Assembly: GCF_011386835.1 (NCBI RefSeq)
Contig: NC_088800.1
Span: forward strand, 87,101,481 to 87,165,480
Reading direction: 5' to 3'
Source of the DNA: Chrysemys picta bellii
Lineage: Eukaryota; Chordata; Testudines; Emydidae
DNA: 64,000 nt
A program made the translations under genes and the position numbers. This document shows positions 10,901-22,917 of the stretch, piece after piece (the stretch's first letter is position 1; every line of letters begins with the position of its first letter). The notes under the pieces are model-generated. The model was not told where the DNA came from. It did not search any database and saw nothing but the letters and a program-made list of their open reading frames with translations.

Positions 10901-11339
10901 CTGTCTACACTGTAATGTTAGCCCAGGGTTAATAAAACTCCACTTAGCAGACCTGGGGCTTCAGCATCTGCACAGCGTTATGCCGGTTGAGTGTAACCAT
11001 CCGTCTTCCAGACCTCCTAGCGCCCTCCCAAATCAGGGCTGCTCTAGCCCTTTGTTCGCTGTGCAGTGTGGGGAAACGTGACTGGCCAGAGGATGACGCA
11101 AGTTGTCCCGTGGGATTGTGGGATCCTTTTCACAGACGCCCACAGCACGAGTCCAGTGGGGCTGCATCCACACCGCAGAGCAATAGGGCTTGATTCCTGG
11201 GCCTGGCCTGACATAGGCTGGGACCCTCCGCCCCTGTGGGTCCTGGGACTATGGGTCTGAGCCATGGGTTAGCGAGACTCGTGAGTTGATGGAAGGGGGC
11301 CTAGGCTCAAAACCTGGCTTTACACTGCCGTGTAGACCC
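10901..11339. mobile_element. Second fold-back (MITE-like) element
   Basis: The left end CTGTCTACACTGTAATGTTA pairs with the right end TACACTGCCGTGTAGACCC. The interior is longer and more diverged than in the element at 10523. No coding capacity is seen. Confidence 0.5.
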
Positions 11340-13500
11340 GCAAGCAGCCTGTCACCAAAACACACCCTGTTCTCCCATTCTGCTTTGCTCAGGCGCCCTC
11401 CTGTGGTGGCTCCTGGCGAGTCTGAGGGGGGAGCCCGGAAAGACTCCTGCAGAAGCAGACAAGCCTGGGGCGCCGAGTCCCCAGCCTGTGCCAGGCACAG
11501 GGCCTCCCTCCAGGGAGCAGCAGCCCTGCTGCAGGTTCAGGGCCGGGATTGCTTAACAACTTGTCGCGCTGTTGGCTTTCTCCCCCGTGTGTCTGGAGCT
11601 GCTTTCCCACAGACACCCCGGCAAGACCTCTTCCCAGCGCGCCCGCTGCCCTGTGTGGGGAGATCGGGGGCGTGGTGCCATCAGGGGCAGACAAGGCAGA
11701 ATGCCCATGGGCCCCTGGAAACTAGCATTAAGCACATCTGCCTCGCCCTGCACCAGCTTCAGGGGAACCTCGTGGCAGGTCCCAGCCTCCAGAGCTGCTG
11801 CCCGCTCTGGATTGGGCAGTGCATCTCAGGGGCGGGGTTGGCGAGCGCTCTGTGCACACAGCTCACGCTCTGGAGAGGGGTTCTGGCTGTGTGAAGTGAC
11901 CCTGAGCCTCTCTCCATCTGGCTGTCCCTGCTTTCCAGCCTGCTATCTCTGCCCCTGCCCAACGGTCCGCTGGAGATTCCCTGGCAGGCCAGAGCAGCAG
12001 AGGGCTGGACAGAAGCACACAGACTGGAGAGAAGGGGGGAGGCCAAGGGAAGATGACCAGGGTGCTGAGAAGTGAGAACAATTTTGCTCCATAAATACCA
12101 GTGTCAGGGAGCAGGTGGTAGACGTTTGACTGGCAGGCTAGGAAGCACGGACCCACTCAGACTAGATGGCACAGCAAATGCAGGATGGTTTGTGAGTCTC
12201 TCTCCGGTGTCTGTATGAATCTAGTCCATGTTCCCATGTCATGAGGTGGCAGCTGTTCGGTGGCTTACCTGTAACAAGTTTGGGAGGTCTTCCAGGGGAC
12301 AGGTCTCTGCGTCACAAAAGCCATCACTACAATTCCCTCTTGCTGGAACTCTTGGTGGGGAGTCCATTTGAACGGAGAACACATTCCCCTGGATCCGTGG
12401 GGACGGGGTGGCAGCGCACTAGCAGGGCAGTGCACGTGATGCTGCGTCTGCTCTGTGCATAAAGAGAGGCTCTTGGTCTCCAGGGCTGTCAATCCGACAC
12501 CTTTCACCAGCAATACATTCACTGCAATGAAGATGAGGCGAGCAGTGAGTAGAGGGGTGTGTGAGAGAAGGTCTCACGCTGTGTTTGGACATTGTGTGCT
12601 ACAGACCTGCTCTCCCAGCACTTTCCTGATGATTGTCACAATTAGGAGATTAATTGAGTGGAATAGATCCCCGCTGACAGGGATTTTATAAGCCAAGATG
12701 GAGACCGGCTGCTTCCTGGCATGTGTTTGTCACTGAAACTAGCTTTGACTTCCTGGACGCAAAGCCAGTTTTGTAGACGGCAAAACAAAGACTTTAGATG
12801 TCATGAATGGCAGGGCCGTGGGGGCACTGCAATGTCCTGCCCCACAGGTATGCTGGGCAGGCTGTGAACACTGCTGAGGCCGTGGCGAAGGGCTCGCCAG
12901 CTGTGACAGCTCTAGGTCACTGCTGTAGGGGTAGTTTGCAGCCTTCTCCAGCTGCACGTGCTCTTGTCAGTTAGGGTCATAGATCCTGGGCTGAACAGGG
13001 CTGGTTCCTGGGCCTTTCTTGCCTTAGTGTCCTGAACTTTCCTCCCATATGACATAAGGCAAAAATAACGCCTGTAGCGAGGATACTCTGCACAACAATC
13101 CATCCACTTTCCATCCCTACAGAGCTTAGCCAGGGTAGGTTTAGGCCTAAGCAGGGTTGACATAAATAGGTGACCCAGGAATAACAGTGTACCAGTAAGG
13201 TTACAAGCTGCGGACTGGCCGATGTCTTGCTACAGAAGCTAGGAAGCTCCCTACTCGACTGAGTTACCCGTGGTGGGGCCCTGCATCTCTGGAACACTGA
13301 GGAGGAGCCGCACGGACACGTTTCTGAGTTCCAAACTCACCGTAACAGCTCACACCAGAGACCCAGACCTCCCTGTGGGCAGCTCAATGGAAGCCTCTGC
13401 TCGTCTGCAGCGGTGCTCAGAAAAGCAAATGAAACTAAAGTGGACCGGAAATGATTTCCCATCCCTGGAATACTTTCCGTTTCCCCCATCTCAAATCAGG
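11340..13500. other. Unique intergenic sequence
   Basis: No exon, named repeat or RNA gene is recognised. Open frames here are short and lack family resemblance. Confidence 0.6.
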
Positions 13501-13504
13501 AAGA

Positions 13505-13830
13505 AAACTTGAAACAAACATTTTTTTTCAAAACCCCCCCCCCTTTTTTTTTTCAGTTTGGGTTAATTGAAACATCTTGTTTCACAAATTTTGAAATGTT
13601 TTTTTCTATTTTGACCTTTAAGAATTTTTTTAGTGTAATTAGTTTAAAATTTGAAGTAAAAAGTTATTTTGAATCAGAAAAACAGACCTTTTCATTACGA
13701 AAATGTCAAAGTGAAATGTTCTGACCATTTGGAAACATTTTTTGAGTTGTAACTGTCCCTGGTTTGCAAACAGTTTCAGTTTAAACAAATCAGCAGTTCA
13801 AAAAAAAAAAGTTTTGTTGTTCAATACCCA
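13505..13830. repeat. AT-rich block with poly-C/poly-T and TTTC/GAAA-rich repeat (copy 2)
   Basis: It starts with homopolymer runs (about 12 C then 10 T near 13535-13555), followed by a stretch rich in GAAAT, TTTCA and AAAATG words resembling the blocks at 4985-5245 and 59966-60090. Confidence 0.4.
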
Positions 13831-13914
13831 GCCCACTCTAAATAAAACGTTTGGGTGCATAAGGAGTGGGATGGAGAATAAAACAGAGAATATAATTGCA
13901 GTGCTGTTCTAAAT

Positions 13915-14562
13915 CAATGGGTCGCCCTCATTGGCCATACTGGGCACAGTTCTGGTCACCTCCTCTCAAAATGGATTTTCCAGAAAGAGATGGGTGATGA
14001 CAGCAAACGGTGGCTTGCAGAGATTGAAAAATCTGGGACTAGTTACTTTAGAGAGGAGACATAATAATGGTATACAATATCATGAATGATATAGAGAAGT
14101 ATTGGTATTGCAAATGGATATTCACTTTTTTCCATAATACAAGAACAAGGGAATATTCAATAACCTTGAACAGCAGCAAATTTAAAATGGATGAAAAGAA
14201 AGTGTTTTTTATACACAGCACACAAGTAGCCTGGGAACTCATTGCCATTAGATATCACTGAGGCCAAGACCCTTAGCAGGATTCAATAAAGGATTGGACA
14301 TGACTGTGGGTAATTAGAACGTCCAGAGTTACATTAGTACGGATTAAAAAAACCCCAAAAGACAACACACACAAAAAGGCCTTCTGCTTCAGGGCACAGC
14401 CAGTCACTAACTAATGAGGGGTAGAAAAAGCTGTCCCTGGGGACGGTTGCTCTATACCGCCCATAATGGGGTTTCTGGGGCAGCTGGCGTGGCCGCTGTT
14501 GGTGCCACGAGGTTGAATTAGAGGGAGCTCTGCTCTGACCCAGCCTGGCCATTCCTATGTTC
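13915..14562 (+). mobile_element. CR1 LINE 3' region, sense
   Basis: Diagnostic pieces are in order: ACAGTTCTGGTCACCTCCTC, GAGAGGAGACATAATAATGG, ACAAGAACAAGGGAATATTC, CATTGCCATTAGATATCACT, TTCAGGGCACAGCCAGTCAC and the terminal GGCCATTCCTATGTTCC. It is old, with stops in all frames, and represents only the 3' end, as is usual for CR1. Confidence 0.75.
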
Positions 14563-17500
14563 CATGAGTGGGAAAGACAATTCCGCTAGAGATGAGCCTG
14601 AACCAAAGACTCAGAGTTTAACATTGAATCTTAACCCAGAGGTTGCAAATGGCTCCAATCTTTTAATGTGTCCCAGTTCCAAACCACCCCAAATTCCTGA
14701 AACCCAGAGCTGGTTCCTAGTTTTGCAGCTCGATCCATCTCTGTTTAATGCATATTCGATGCTGTCTTCACACTTGAGGACGTGGCTCTGAGGATGTGTT
14801 TCTGTAAACGCTGTACCTGTTCTGTGCCGAGACCTTCTACTGAAGAGAAATCTGTTGTGTGCCTTCCAAAGTGTGAAAACCAATCCTGTTCCTTAACAAG
14901 CTCCCATCACATCACAGGTAGCCTTTCCTCTCTGTTCATTTACAAGTGGCAAATGGAGGAATATCCAAGTTTGTGTCAGTCGTGTTAAGAGAAGTGAGTC
15001 ATTGCTAATGTGGATGGACACAGATGGGCAGTGGAGCAAAGTTCTGGCAGCTCCAGGTTGAAGTGGGGTTCTCGAGAGATGCGTGAGAGCTCTGCCTCTG
15101 TTTGGAGAAAGGGGCTCCATTTCCACTGCCCCATTGCACTAGGGAGAAGCCTTGGAAAAGGAGTGCACCCTAATGACTGTACAGATGGGCATTTGGGGCC
15201 TCTCTTGCCATGGCCTGCATGTGTAGGGTGCCTGGAAAACACTTTGAGCCAATGCAACTGAAAAGTTATGGATTGTCCTGAGATTGCCCACTGTAGGCCT
15301 GGCTTGACATGAGTAACTGGACATGGGGAAGGCCGCACTTCTTGGGAGACAGGATTAGGGAGGCGAAAGGACCAGCAGGCTGGTCACAGAATAGCTGCAC
15401 TAGCTAAGGTAAGTGGGACACCCAGGGAACCATTTACAATGGAGAAGGTAAGTCGGGCATGGAAAGACGAGGTAATGAGTAAGTCGGCCGTGGACAGAGC
15501 GTGCTGGACAGGGATTGGTTCCTGCAGTGTAACCAAGCCAATCCCCAAACGTCCTGCAATGGAGTGTGTAAATGTATAGACTGGAAGAGATGGACCGTGT
15601 AACTGTGGATGTGGCACGCCCTATGCCCACTCCCTACACTTGAGCCTCATCAACTCAAGTGTAGTTTAATTGTATGCCATGAAAGGAATCTTAAGTGATA
15701 ACCCCCCCCCGATCTGACCGCCTCCCTCCCACACACGTGCGGGGCGGTTTCTCAGGCTGCTGGTGCTCGGCTAGCCCGGGAGCACTATCTGCAGAGCCAG
15801 TTTAAACAATAATAGTGATTGTCTCTGCTTTCTCAGCACAGAGAGCTCATTCAGCTGCATAAAAGTACCTGTCTGGGTACGTGGGAAGAGGGATGATAAC
15901 AGGATGAGATAGGGCAAGATATGCTAGTCCAACACAGCGGGATGCTGCCAGCTCCTTGCCAGCCCGTTCAGGGCCGCATGCTGCTGCTTTGTTTTATGTA
16001 ACGTCGTCAGATGAGTTCAAATGTAAAGAAAACAATGTTTCCTGAACAGCATGTTCTAGCCTGTGTTCGGGTGCCAGGCGTGACACAGGGATTTTGCAAA
16101 GAGGTTATTGAGGAATAAAGACTCCACTAGCTCAGAGGAGTCCTGGAGCCATAGGCCAGGTGCCCGAGTCCCTGTGGAACAGGTGTCCTGATGTGATCAT
16201 TAGATCCCCAAGGAGCACGTGGGTCTGGGCCACTTGGTTCATTTTTGTTTTGTGCATTATCAGCTGGAGGAGGGCTGGGGTGGCTGGTGAGAGCTGCCGA
16301 GGGTGACGTAAGAACAGACCCACTGCGAGGCTGTGGTCACTTCAGAGCTGCTGATCACCTGCACTGTCAGGCAAATGTGGCCGAGTGAGTCGGGGCGGGG
16401 AGGAGGAATTAGAGATCTGGGACAGGTGCCCAGCTGGGGTAGGTCAGTCTAGTTTCATTCATTTCAATTGGTAGATCTCCAGCTGGGGACCTGGCCCATT
16501 GGCTCCACTGGAATGATGTTAATTTACACCTGGTGGGGATCTGGCCCATTGGCTGCAATGGCTCTACCCCCATTTACACCAGCTGGGGACCTGGCCCTGT
16601 ATATCCCAAAGCAAGGCGCCATGCAGAAAGCCTTGAGGAGGCTTGGCAGTGACTTCCAGCCGTCTCAGCTGGTGGCATTCTGCCCTGGCTTTTCCTCCTA
16701 GGTGCTGAATGGGACTGGTGCAGACCTGGGGGATGTTCTGAGCAAGATGCACAGGAAGCAAGAGACCTGATCTGCTACAAAGAGACAGACACATGGCAGG
16801 CTCTCCCTGTGCAGTCTGTGGTCCCGGTCCCAGTGTGTGTGTGTGTTTGTCTGGCCCCACTCCTCACCAGAACATCCTGCTGCTCTAAATCCAGACCCTG
16901 GTGCCTGGCCTGAGTTGCTGGGGTCTGGTAATGGAGACATAATGGGAGAGCAGGTGGGCAGGCTCCCCCATGCCCTGGCATAGTGGCGCTGCCCGGTTCT
17001 GCTGCAAGGGGCACTGCGGCCACAGAGCCGGGGCCGGGATTGGCTCCTAGGGATGACACCAGGGCAAAGAGGGTTTCTGTGGCCTGTAGCGAGACCGGAT
17101 CTGAGCTCTCCCCCTGCCACACACAGCTGTGGGAGGGCCCTGCGAGCAGGGGAGGTGCTCTCTGACCCAGCCTATAGAGATGTGCAGCCGTCCCAGGCAC
17201 AGCTCTGCAGACAAGGGTGTGAGAGTTACATTAGCCTCTTGGGGTACAGTGCGGCCGCTCGCAGGCCCTTTGCTGGCAGCAGAACCGGGGTCATTCCAGT
17301 CTGTCCCGTTTCCTGACAAGCAGCCAAAGCGAAGCTGCAGAAAAGTTGGTTTTTCCACCTTTAGCCATTTTATTATCTCCATGTGCTGAGAGGCCTCAGC
17401 AGCAAAGCTGCTGCTTAGGCACCGGCCAGTAGAGGAGCCTGGAGAAATAACGCGGGTGCCTGTCGCTGAACTCCCCAGCTTCCCGGCTGGCAAGGGGGGT

Positions 17501-17906
17501 TTCAGTCTTAGTGCCCTGCAGGGTTTTTCCCAGGACATGTTTGCAGTTTACAGCAGACATGATGTAAGCCAGCTTTGGGGACCTCCTGCGCATTTCTGGC
17601 TCTGGCTTTTGTGCTAACAGGAGCCACAGGGTGTTGGGCCTGATTCTGATCTCCCCTCTGCTGGTGTAAATCCACAGAAGTCATTGGAGTAACTCCCCTG
17701 TCAGGGAACGGAAAGAGGCCCTTTGAGGGTAGAGAGAGCAGCTCCCCTTTCCGGACACTAGCGCAGTTGTCAGGCCCTCACTCACTGGAGACAGGAGCGC
17801 ACTCCGTGTGTTCTGGAAAAGCATGAGCACCTTTGCCAGGCCGCTTCTCTCCTGATGCCCTGTTCTTCTTCACCCACCTCTCAACCTGAGGGCTCACTTT
17901 CCACCC
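14563..17906. other. Mostly unique intergenic sequence
   Basis: No gene is seen. It contains a small hairpin at 15637-15661 (CACTTGAG / CTCAAGTG arms), a three-copy 50-bp repeat at 16478-16600, a short GT run near 16837, and at 17640-17700 a diverged reverse copy of the 16.5-kb module. Confidence 0.55.
16478..16600. repeat. 50-bp tandem triplication
   Basis: The words AGCTGGGGACCTGGCCC, TGGTGGGGATCTGGCCC and AGCTGGGGACCTGGCCC start at 16481, 16531 and 16581, exactly 50 bp apart, with AATTTACACC or CATTTACACC before the second and third. The third unit is partial. Confidence 0.6.
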
Positions 17907-18761
17907 TGTGACAGGGTTGGGACTCACCCCCTGGCGCCTCCTACTGGTTGTCTCGGGAATTAGCTCTGTCCAGTAGAGCGCCCCCTCCTGGTGGTGTCCT
18001 GTCCGTTGTCTCGCCCGCAGTTGGCGTGTGGACCCGTGTCGCTCTCCGGCTTGCGGCATCCTCTTCCGGACCACTGCCCTCCGGCAGTGCCCCTCAGTCC
18101 ATCCACACCCCCTTCTGGGGGGGCGGGGGGTTAACAGGAGTCTTGCACTGGCCTCAGCGGCCTGCCACAACCCCCAAGTCTAGCCCCTCTTACATCAGGG
18201 GGCAGGTTGCAACCTGACACTGCTCCACAGCCCAGTGCAGCACAAGGGGGAGAGGGGGGGACCCAGGCCCACCCGCTACTCTGGGTCCCGACCCAGGGAC
18301 CCTCTAACGGCAGCCTCTCAGCCCTCCTTCTCTCCCCTTGCCTTCAGCCTTCCCTGGGTCACTTCCCCTCTGACCCCATTGCACCCTCTAGGCCCTTCCA
18401 CGCAGGGCCGGCAGGTATCAGGCTGAAGCGCCACTCTGCTTCCCTGAGCCTGCCCAGCAGTGCGCCGTCCTGGGTGCTGATCCCCTGCTCAGGAGACAGA
18501 CCTTCCTCCCTGAAGGTCTGGGACAGACTGCCTCTCCTCTCGCAGAGCAGCCTTTTTATAGGGCTGAGCCTGGCCCTGATTGGCTGTCTCCAATCCAGGC
18601 CCTGATTGGCTCCCAATAAGCCCTTCTCTTACTGGCTGCTGGGCTGCACAGGCGCACTGGCCTGCTGCAGCCCCCTCTAGCATGGGGGTGGGGCAGACAC
18701 CCCACCACACACCCCCAGCCATGGGTGCTGGAGCTAGGAGTGCTGGGGGGGGGGTGTCACA
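17907..18761 (-). mobile_element. Solo LTR-like element (855 bp), promoter on the minus strand
   Basis: The ends are TGTGAC on the plus strand and GTCACA at the far side, the TG..CA form of an LTR. On the minus strand two CCAAT boxes (18605-18609 and 18579-18583) precede a TATA box (TATAAAAAGG, 18551-18560), a classic Pol II layout that sets the orientation. I recall this family from turtle genomes. No internal retroviral genes adjoin it. The flanking 5-mers (CACCC, CCCCC) do not give a clean duplication. A CTCF-like motif lies inside at 17978-17991. Confidence 0.65.
18551..18609 (-). promoter_or_regulatory. CCAAT-CCAAT-TATA promoter of the LTR
   Basis: Reading leftwards: CCAAT (18605-18609), CCAAT (18579-18583), TATAAAAAGG (18560-18551). 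A further CCAAT in the opposite direction lies at about 18590-18594. Predicted transcription would start near 18525 and run toward 17907. Confidence 0.5.
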
Positions 18762-18860
18762 CCCCCTGGCTTGAAGTGGTTTCCATCATATCCAGGGTTT
18801 AAGTTCAGTTCAATGGCTCTCAGCCCCCGCACTGTACACATTGTTCCAGCGCCCCTGGTC
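18762..18860. repeat. Short dispersed repeat next to the LTR
   Basis: The words CTTGAAGTGGTTTCCATCAT and CAATGGCTCTCAGC are ones I recognise as recurrent in turtle sequence. The family name is unknown to me. Confidence 0.35.
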
Positions 18861-19036
18861 CCAGGCTCTCCATCTGTTCCCCCAGTGCCTTTCCTTGCTA
18901 GCTACTTGCCTCCCTTGCTCATCCTGTCCCATTACTTCACCTTTGTACCAGTCCTCTTTAGTATCCCCATCTTCTAGCCCAGCCCCATTCCCCTCCTCCT
19001 TCTCCCCACCCCTCTTACAACCACTCCTTTGTCCCC

Positions 19037-19460
19037 TTGCCCTCTCCAGCTCGGCGTCTGCACTCCGCACTCACCCAGCTCTCCAGCATCCTCCCCACGG
19101 TGAGTCGGAGCTCCCCCAAGACCAGGGCTGTCCAAACCGCAGCTTCTCATATCATTGTCCGTACCCAGCTCCCTGACCACGTCACTCCCCTCTCCAAGCC
19201 CCTCCACTCGCTTCCCAGGCCAGATTTCCACTTCTTATCCTACCCCCCTCTGCCTCCCCCTCGGCTTTTGTCTCTCCTCGTGCCGCAACGCACTCCCCCA
19301 TTGCCAGCCGCCTGCTTGCATGCCCACCTCTCCCACAGACAGCTCCATGCTCTGCCTCCACGCTGCCCCTTAGGCAGGGAACGCCATCCCGCAAAGAGTC
19401 CGTGAAGCCACCACCCACTTCTTCAAATCCCTCCTCCAGACTCACCCCAGGTATCAGCCA
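19037..19460 (+). mobile_element. L2-like LINE fragment (3' RT region), sense
   Basis: Phrases such as CTGACCACGTCACTCCCCTC, CTCCACTCGCTTCCC and CACTTCTTCAAATCCCTCCT fit the end of the L2-clade coding region ('P-D-H-V-T-P-L' and 'F-F-K-S-L-L' peptides in the plus frame). The frame is broken. Limits are approximate. Confidence 0.45.
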
Positions 19461-21165
19461 ACTAGCGGCCGTTGGGAGGACCAGCGGTTGGGGAGAGCTA
19501 ATGCCATTCGCTTTCATATTAATAAAAGGCAAAGTGTGAGTGACTTGCACGTTACCGACTCAGGTGACCACGAGATCGCGTGCCATTGCCCTCCTGTCTG
19601 ATTTGCTCACTGTGATATCCTGTGGCCCATGTCTGACTGTGTCTTTGTGCAGGGCCCAGCACCGCGTGGCCCCAATCCTGACTGCGGTCTCTGGTTGCTC
19701 CCACGGTACACAGAAGAAATGCTAGTGATAACACTTCCCGCTGGGGTTTGTAAGGGAAGGAGTCTGCAGCCAAATGCGAGTCTAGTACATCCTAGGCTCC
19801 CCTCCAGCACAGGCAGCCTGCGAAGCATGTTGAAATGGAAAGGGCTATAGAAATGCAAGGGATTATGGAAGAGATTTGTACAGACGTAGCAGAGAGAAGA
19901 TCGGTGCGAGATACACGTAACACTATTCTATAGGAGAAAAGGGGGCCAATAAAATACATGCTGAAAATAGCAAATAAGATTAAAGGCGTCTTTCAGCCTT
20001 GATGTCTTTGGGTTTTGGGAGAAGAGATCAAGGTTAGAATTTATTTCCACAGCCTAAAAAAGACCTCAGGGCCGAAATGGCAGGGCTAATCCATTTTCCT
20101 ATTTCTAACGTGTTTGTCATTCGCCTGCGTTTGATTCTGGAGCCTACAAGCTGACGTATTTTTCTAATCCTGCCAGAATTGATCCCTGTATCGTACACAT
20201 CCCATGGGTGGGTTGGGAACTCCAGGAGTCAGGAGGCAAAGTTGGGGCTGCAGTGTTTCCAGCCAGGTGAACTTGGAAATATGCATTCACTCAAGCGCTT
20301 GCATGAGAGCAAAACCCACTCTGTGTTTGAACTGATCTGATGCTCTTGCCTGTCTAAGACAAGGATCAGAGCAGTCCTTGCTGACGGTGAGAGACTGGAC
20401 CCTCTTAGGGATGTTAAAAGAAAACAATGGACTTTACTAGTGTGTTCTGCTGCATTGGGACTCTGCACGCCCAGGTACTGAGCGAGGGAGTTGCTAGATA
20501 GATGCATCGGCACTGGGGTGGATGAGCCACTTCCATGAGCCCATTTATTTGTTCTAGTTTTATACTGGAATGGAGCCCCCTAAATATCCTCACCTTACGT
20601 ATCCACCAGCAGCCGAAAACAAGAGTCTAATTAAAGGGCTGATACAATTTGTTCTCATTCAGCAGAACAAGCTCGGCTCCTGATGGTCATTGGAGCAGGA
20701 TTTGCCCAGTATGTTCAGATGGGGCTCAGGCTGTCATTGCTGAATCCTGACACCATTCCCCGGTCTCGCTGCTTCCAGCCTGGCCTCCGTTCCATGCAGA
20801 CCAGATTTACTGAGGAGAGGGGACCCAGTGACAAACACCAGTGAATTTACTACAGCAAATGCCCTGTTGTGCTCCTGCAAAGATGGTGGCCCCAGCGAAG
20901 CTAGCTGGGAGCAGGTTTGTGGCCTGACGCTGGCACTCCCCTCGGAGATGGGGCCTGTGACACACAGGAGGTCACCTCCCACACAATGGCTGCTACCCTG
21001 AGGGGGCACAGAAATGCCAAGTGCTCCCAGAGACCCACACCTCACTGTCTCCCACTATTGAGAACCAGGCCTGGCTGGGCGATTACCCAGCCTGCTTCAA
21101 CAGAGGCCTGGACTCTGTCCCAGGCCCAGCACCATCTGAATGGCCTGCAGAGCCGTCTTAGAATC
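19461..21165. other. Unique intergenic sequence
   Basis: No gene or clear repeat is recognised. Confidence 0.55.
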
Positions 21166-21341
21166 ATAGAATACCAGGGTTGGACGGGACCTCAGGAGGT
21201 ATCTAGTCCAACCCCCTGCTCAAAGCAGGACCAATCCCCAGACAGATTTTTGCCCCAGATCCCTAAATGGCCCCCTCAAGGATTGAGCTCACAACCCGGG
21301 GTTTAGTAGACCAATGCTCAAACCACTGAGCTATCCCTCCT
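21166..21341 (-). mobile_element. CR1 LINE 3' end, antisense
   Basis: The plus strand begins ATCATAGAATACCAGGGTTG (reverse complement of the CR1 tail) and continues GGGACCTCAGGAGGTATCTA and CCCCCTGCTCAAAGCAGGAC, ending near CCACTGAGCTATCCCTCC. This is the CR1 3' UTR. Confidence 0.9.
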
Positions 21342-21951
21342 GTTCACTATAGCTAGTACAGCGAGAGCCAGGCAGCTGTTGTCTTGGGCCATCTCCCTTT
21401 CTTTTCACTGGCCCATGTCCCCCGGCAGCGTGTGGAAGGCGGGTGGGATATTCGCCCCATTAGCTGCTGCTGTTTCTGGTTCCCTGGCCTGGGCAGGCTG
21501 TAATGCAGAGCAATGTACATTTTCCTCAAGCCACGAATTCATTAGCACCACAACCAAATTCCAGACCTGCTGGCCAGCTCGGGAGTTCTAAAGCGCCAGG
21601 ATCTCCCTGCTGCTGGAGCTGGAGGTTTCTGTCCAAATGCAGCTGGAAAATGAATCCCCAAAGCTTCAGTGTCATGAATCCAGGCTGAAACTTCTATAAG
21701 CCTCACGAATCAGTTCTGAACCCAACGTGCTCCAAACAAGGTCAGAGGCAAAACATTTCTTCCTGACTCCAGTTCAAGCGACTTCCGCCTCAAATCTCAA
21801 CCGCTCGCCCAGCCGGAGTCGCTGGGCCTGGCCGTGCTGCACAGCCTCGTTTCATTCGGAAATACATTTTTAAGCAGGATGGAATGGTGCTTAAGAGCTA
21901 AATGGCTTCCCCCCAGACTTAATCACTTCTAGTGGAGTCCTGGGATGAGAG

Positions 21952-22024
21952 GGATTAAGAGCGGGGCGGGGGGGCAGGCTTTAATCCTGCTGAGTAGATT
22001 ACAGAGATTACTTCAATCTAATCC
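21952..22024. promoter_or_regulatory. Cluster of TAATCC (OTX/PITX/CRX-type) motifs
   Basis: GGATTA at 21952-21957, TAATCC at 21982-21987 and TAATCC at 22019-22024, with extra GATTA cores between them. No repeat explains the block. A role as an enhancer is inferred only. Confidence 0.3.
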
Positions 22025-22771
22025 TTACCTATCTGTCACTGACGCTGCAAAGAGCATAACGAACTGAGCGGAGCATGCGGGCTCCCTCTGTGCGGCCGGG
22101 GCCTGGTATGTCAGGAGCTGTGGCTGTAAACGCGTTGCTGCCTTCATTGGAGATAAAGACTAACACCTCCAGTGTGCACAGGCTCTGACTGACAACAGTG
22201 GTGTGCCCACAGGCACGTCACAACCGCACACAGCCAAGCGCAGCTTGCTAACCAGGGACCTGGGCACAGGCTGGCCCCTTAGCCCCTCTGCCCCTCCGAG
22301 CAGCCTGTACCGACCATTGCTGAAGGTCCAGCATTTCTTGTGCTGATCTTTTCCTTCTGGTTTTGGGTGGACAGGAAGCAAAACGATCAAATTGCCAGGT
22401 TGTCACCCCTTTGGGCTGGGCCATAGCAAAACATGCCGAACGTCTCCCTAGAAGGCCTGCAGGACCTCTGGACACTCGTTGGGTCAGCCCCATGGGACCT
22501 TGGGTAGGTCGCTCAGATTGACACCGCCGGGTCAGCAGGTCCTGCAGGCTCTCCAGTGAGAGTCTGTGCCTTGGCCTTGCCCCCATTTTATCTGCATGCA
22601 CCAGAGGCAGGCGGGGTCAGCAGGGTAGACGAGGAGGCTGCCAGGTAAACTGTGTCTAAGGCAAGTTCTTCACCTCTGGTATAATTCACAGACAGAAAGT
22701 CTCTCCCAGCCAATAGTGTAGGCAGGGCAATGCCTGTTACTGTTCAGAGATCAGAGCATTACAGCACAGAA

Positions 22772-22917
22772 GTGACAGGGGATGGATCACTTGATGATTC
22801 CCTGTTCAGTTCATTCCCTCTGGGGCACCTGGCATTGGCCACCGTCGGAAGACAGGATACTGGGCTGGATGGACCATTGGTCTGACTCAGTACGGCCGTT
22901 CTTACATTCTTATGTTA
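22772..22917 (+). mobile_element. CR1 LINE 3' end, sense
   Basis: It contains GGGGATGGATCACTTGATGA, CTCTGGGGCACCTGGCATTG, GACAGGATACTGGGCTGGAT and ends GCCGTTCTTACATTCTTATG, the CR1 terminus of the turtle type. Confidence 0.9.

Noticed and set aside
15637..15661. Perfect 8-bp hairpin (CACTTGAG / CTCAAGTG)
   Set aside because: Too short to support a terminator or microRNA; such hairpins are expected by chance in 64 kb.
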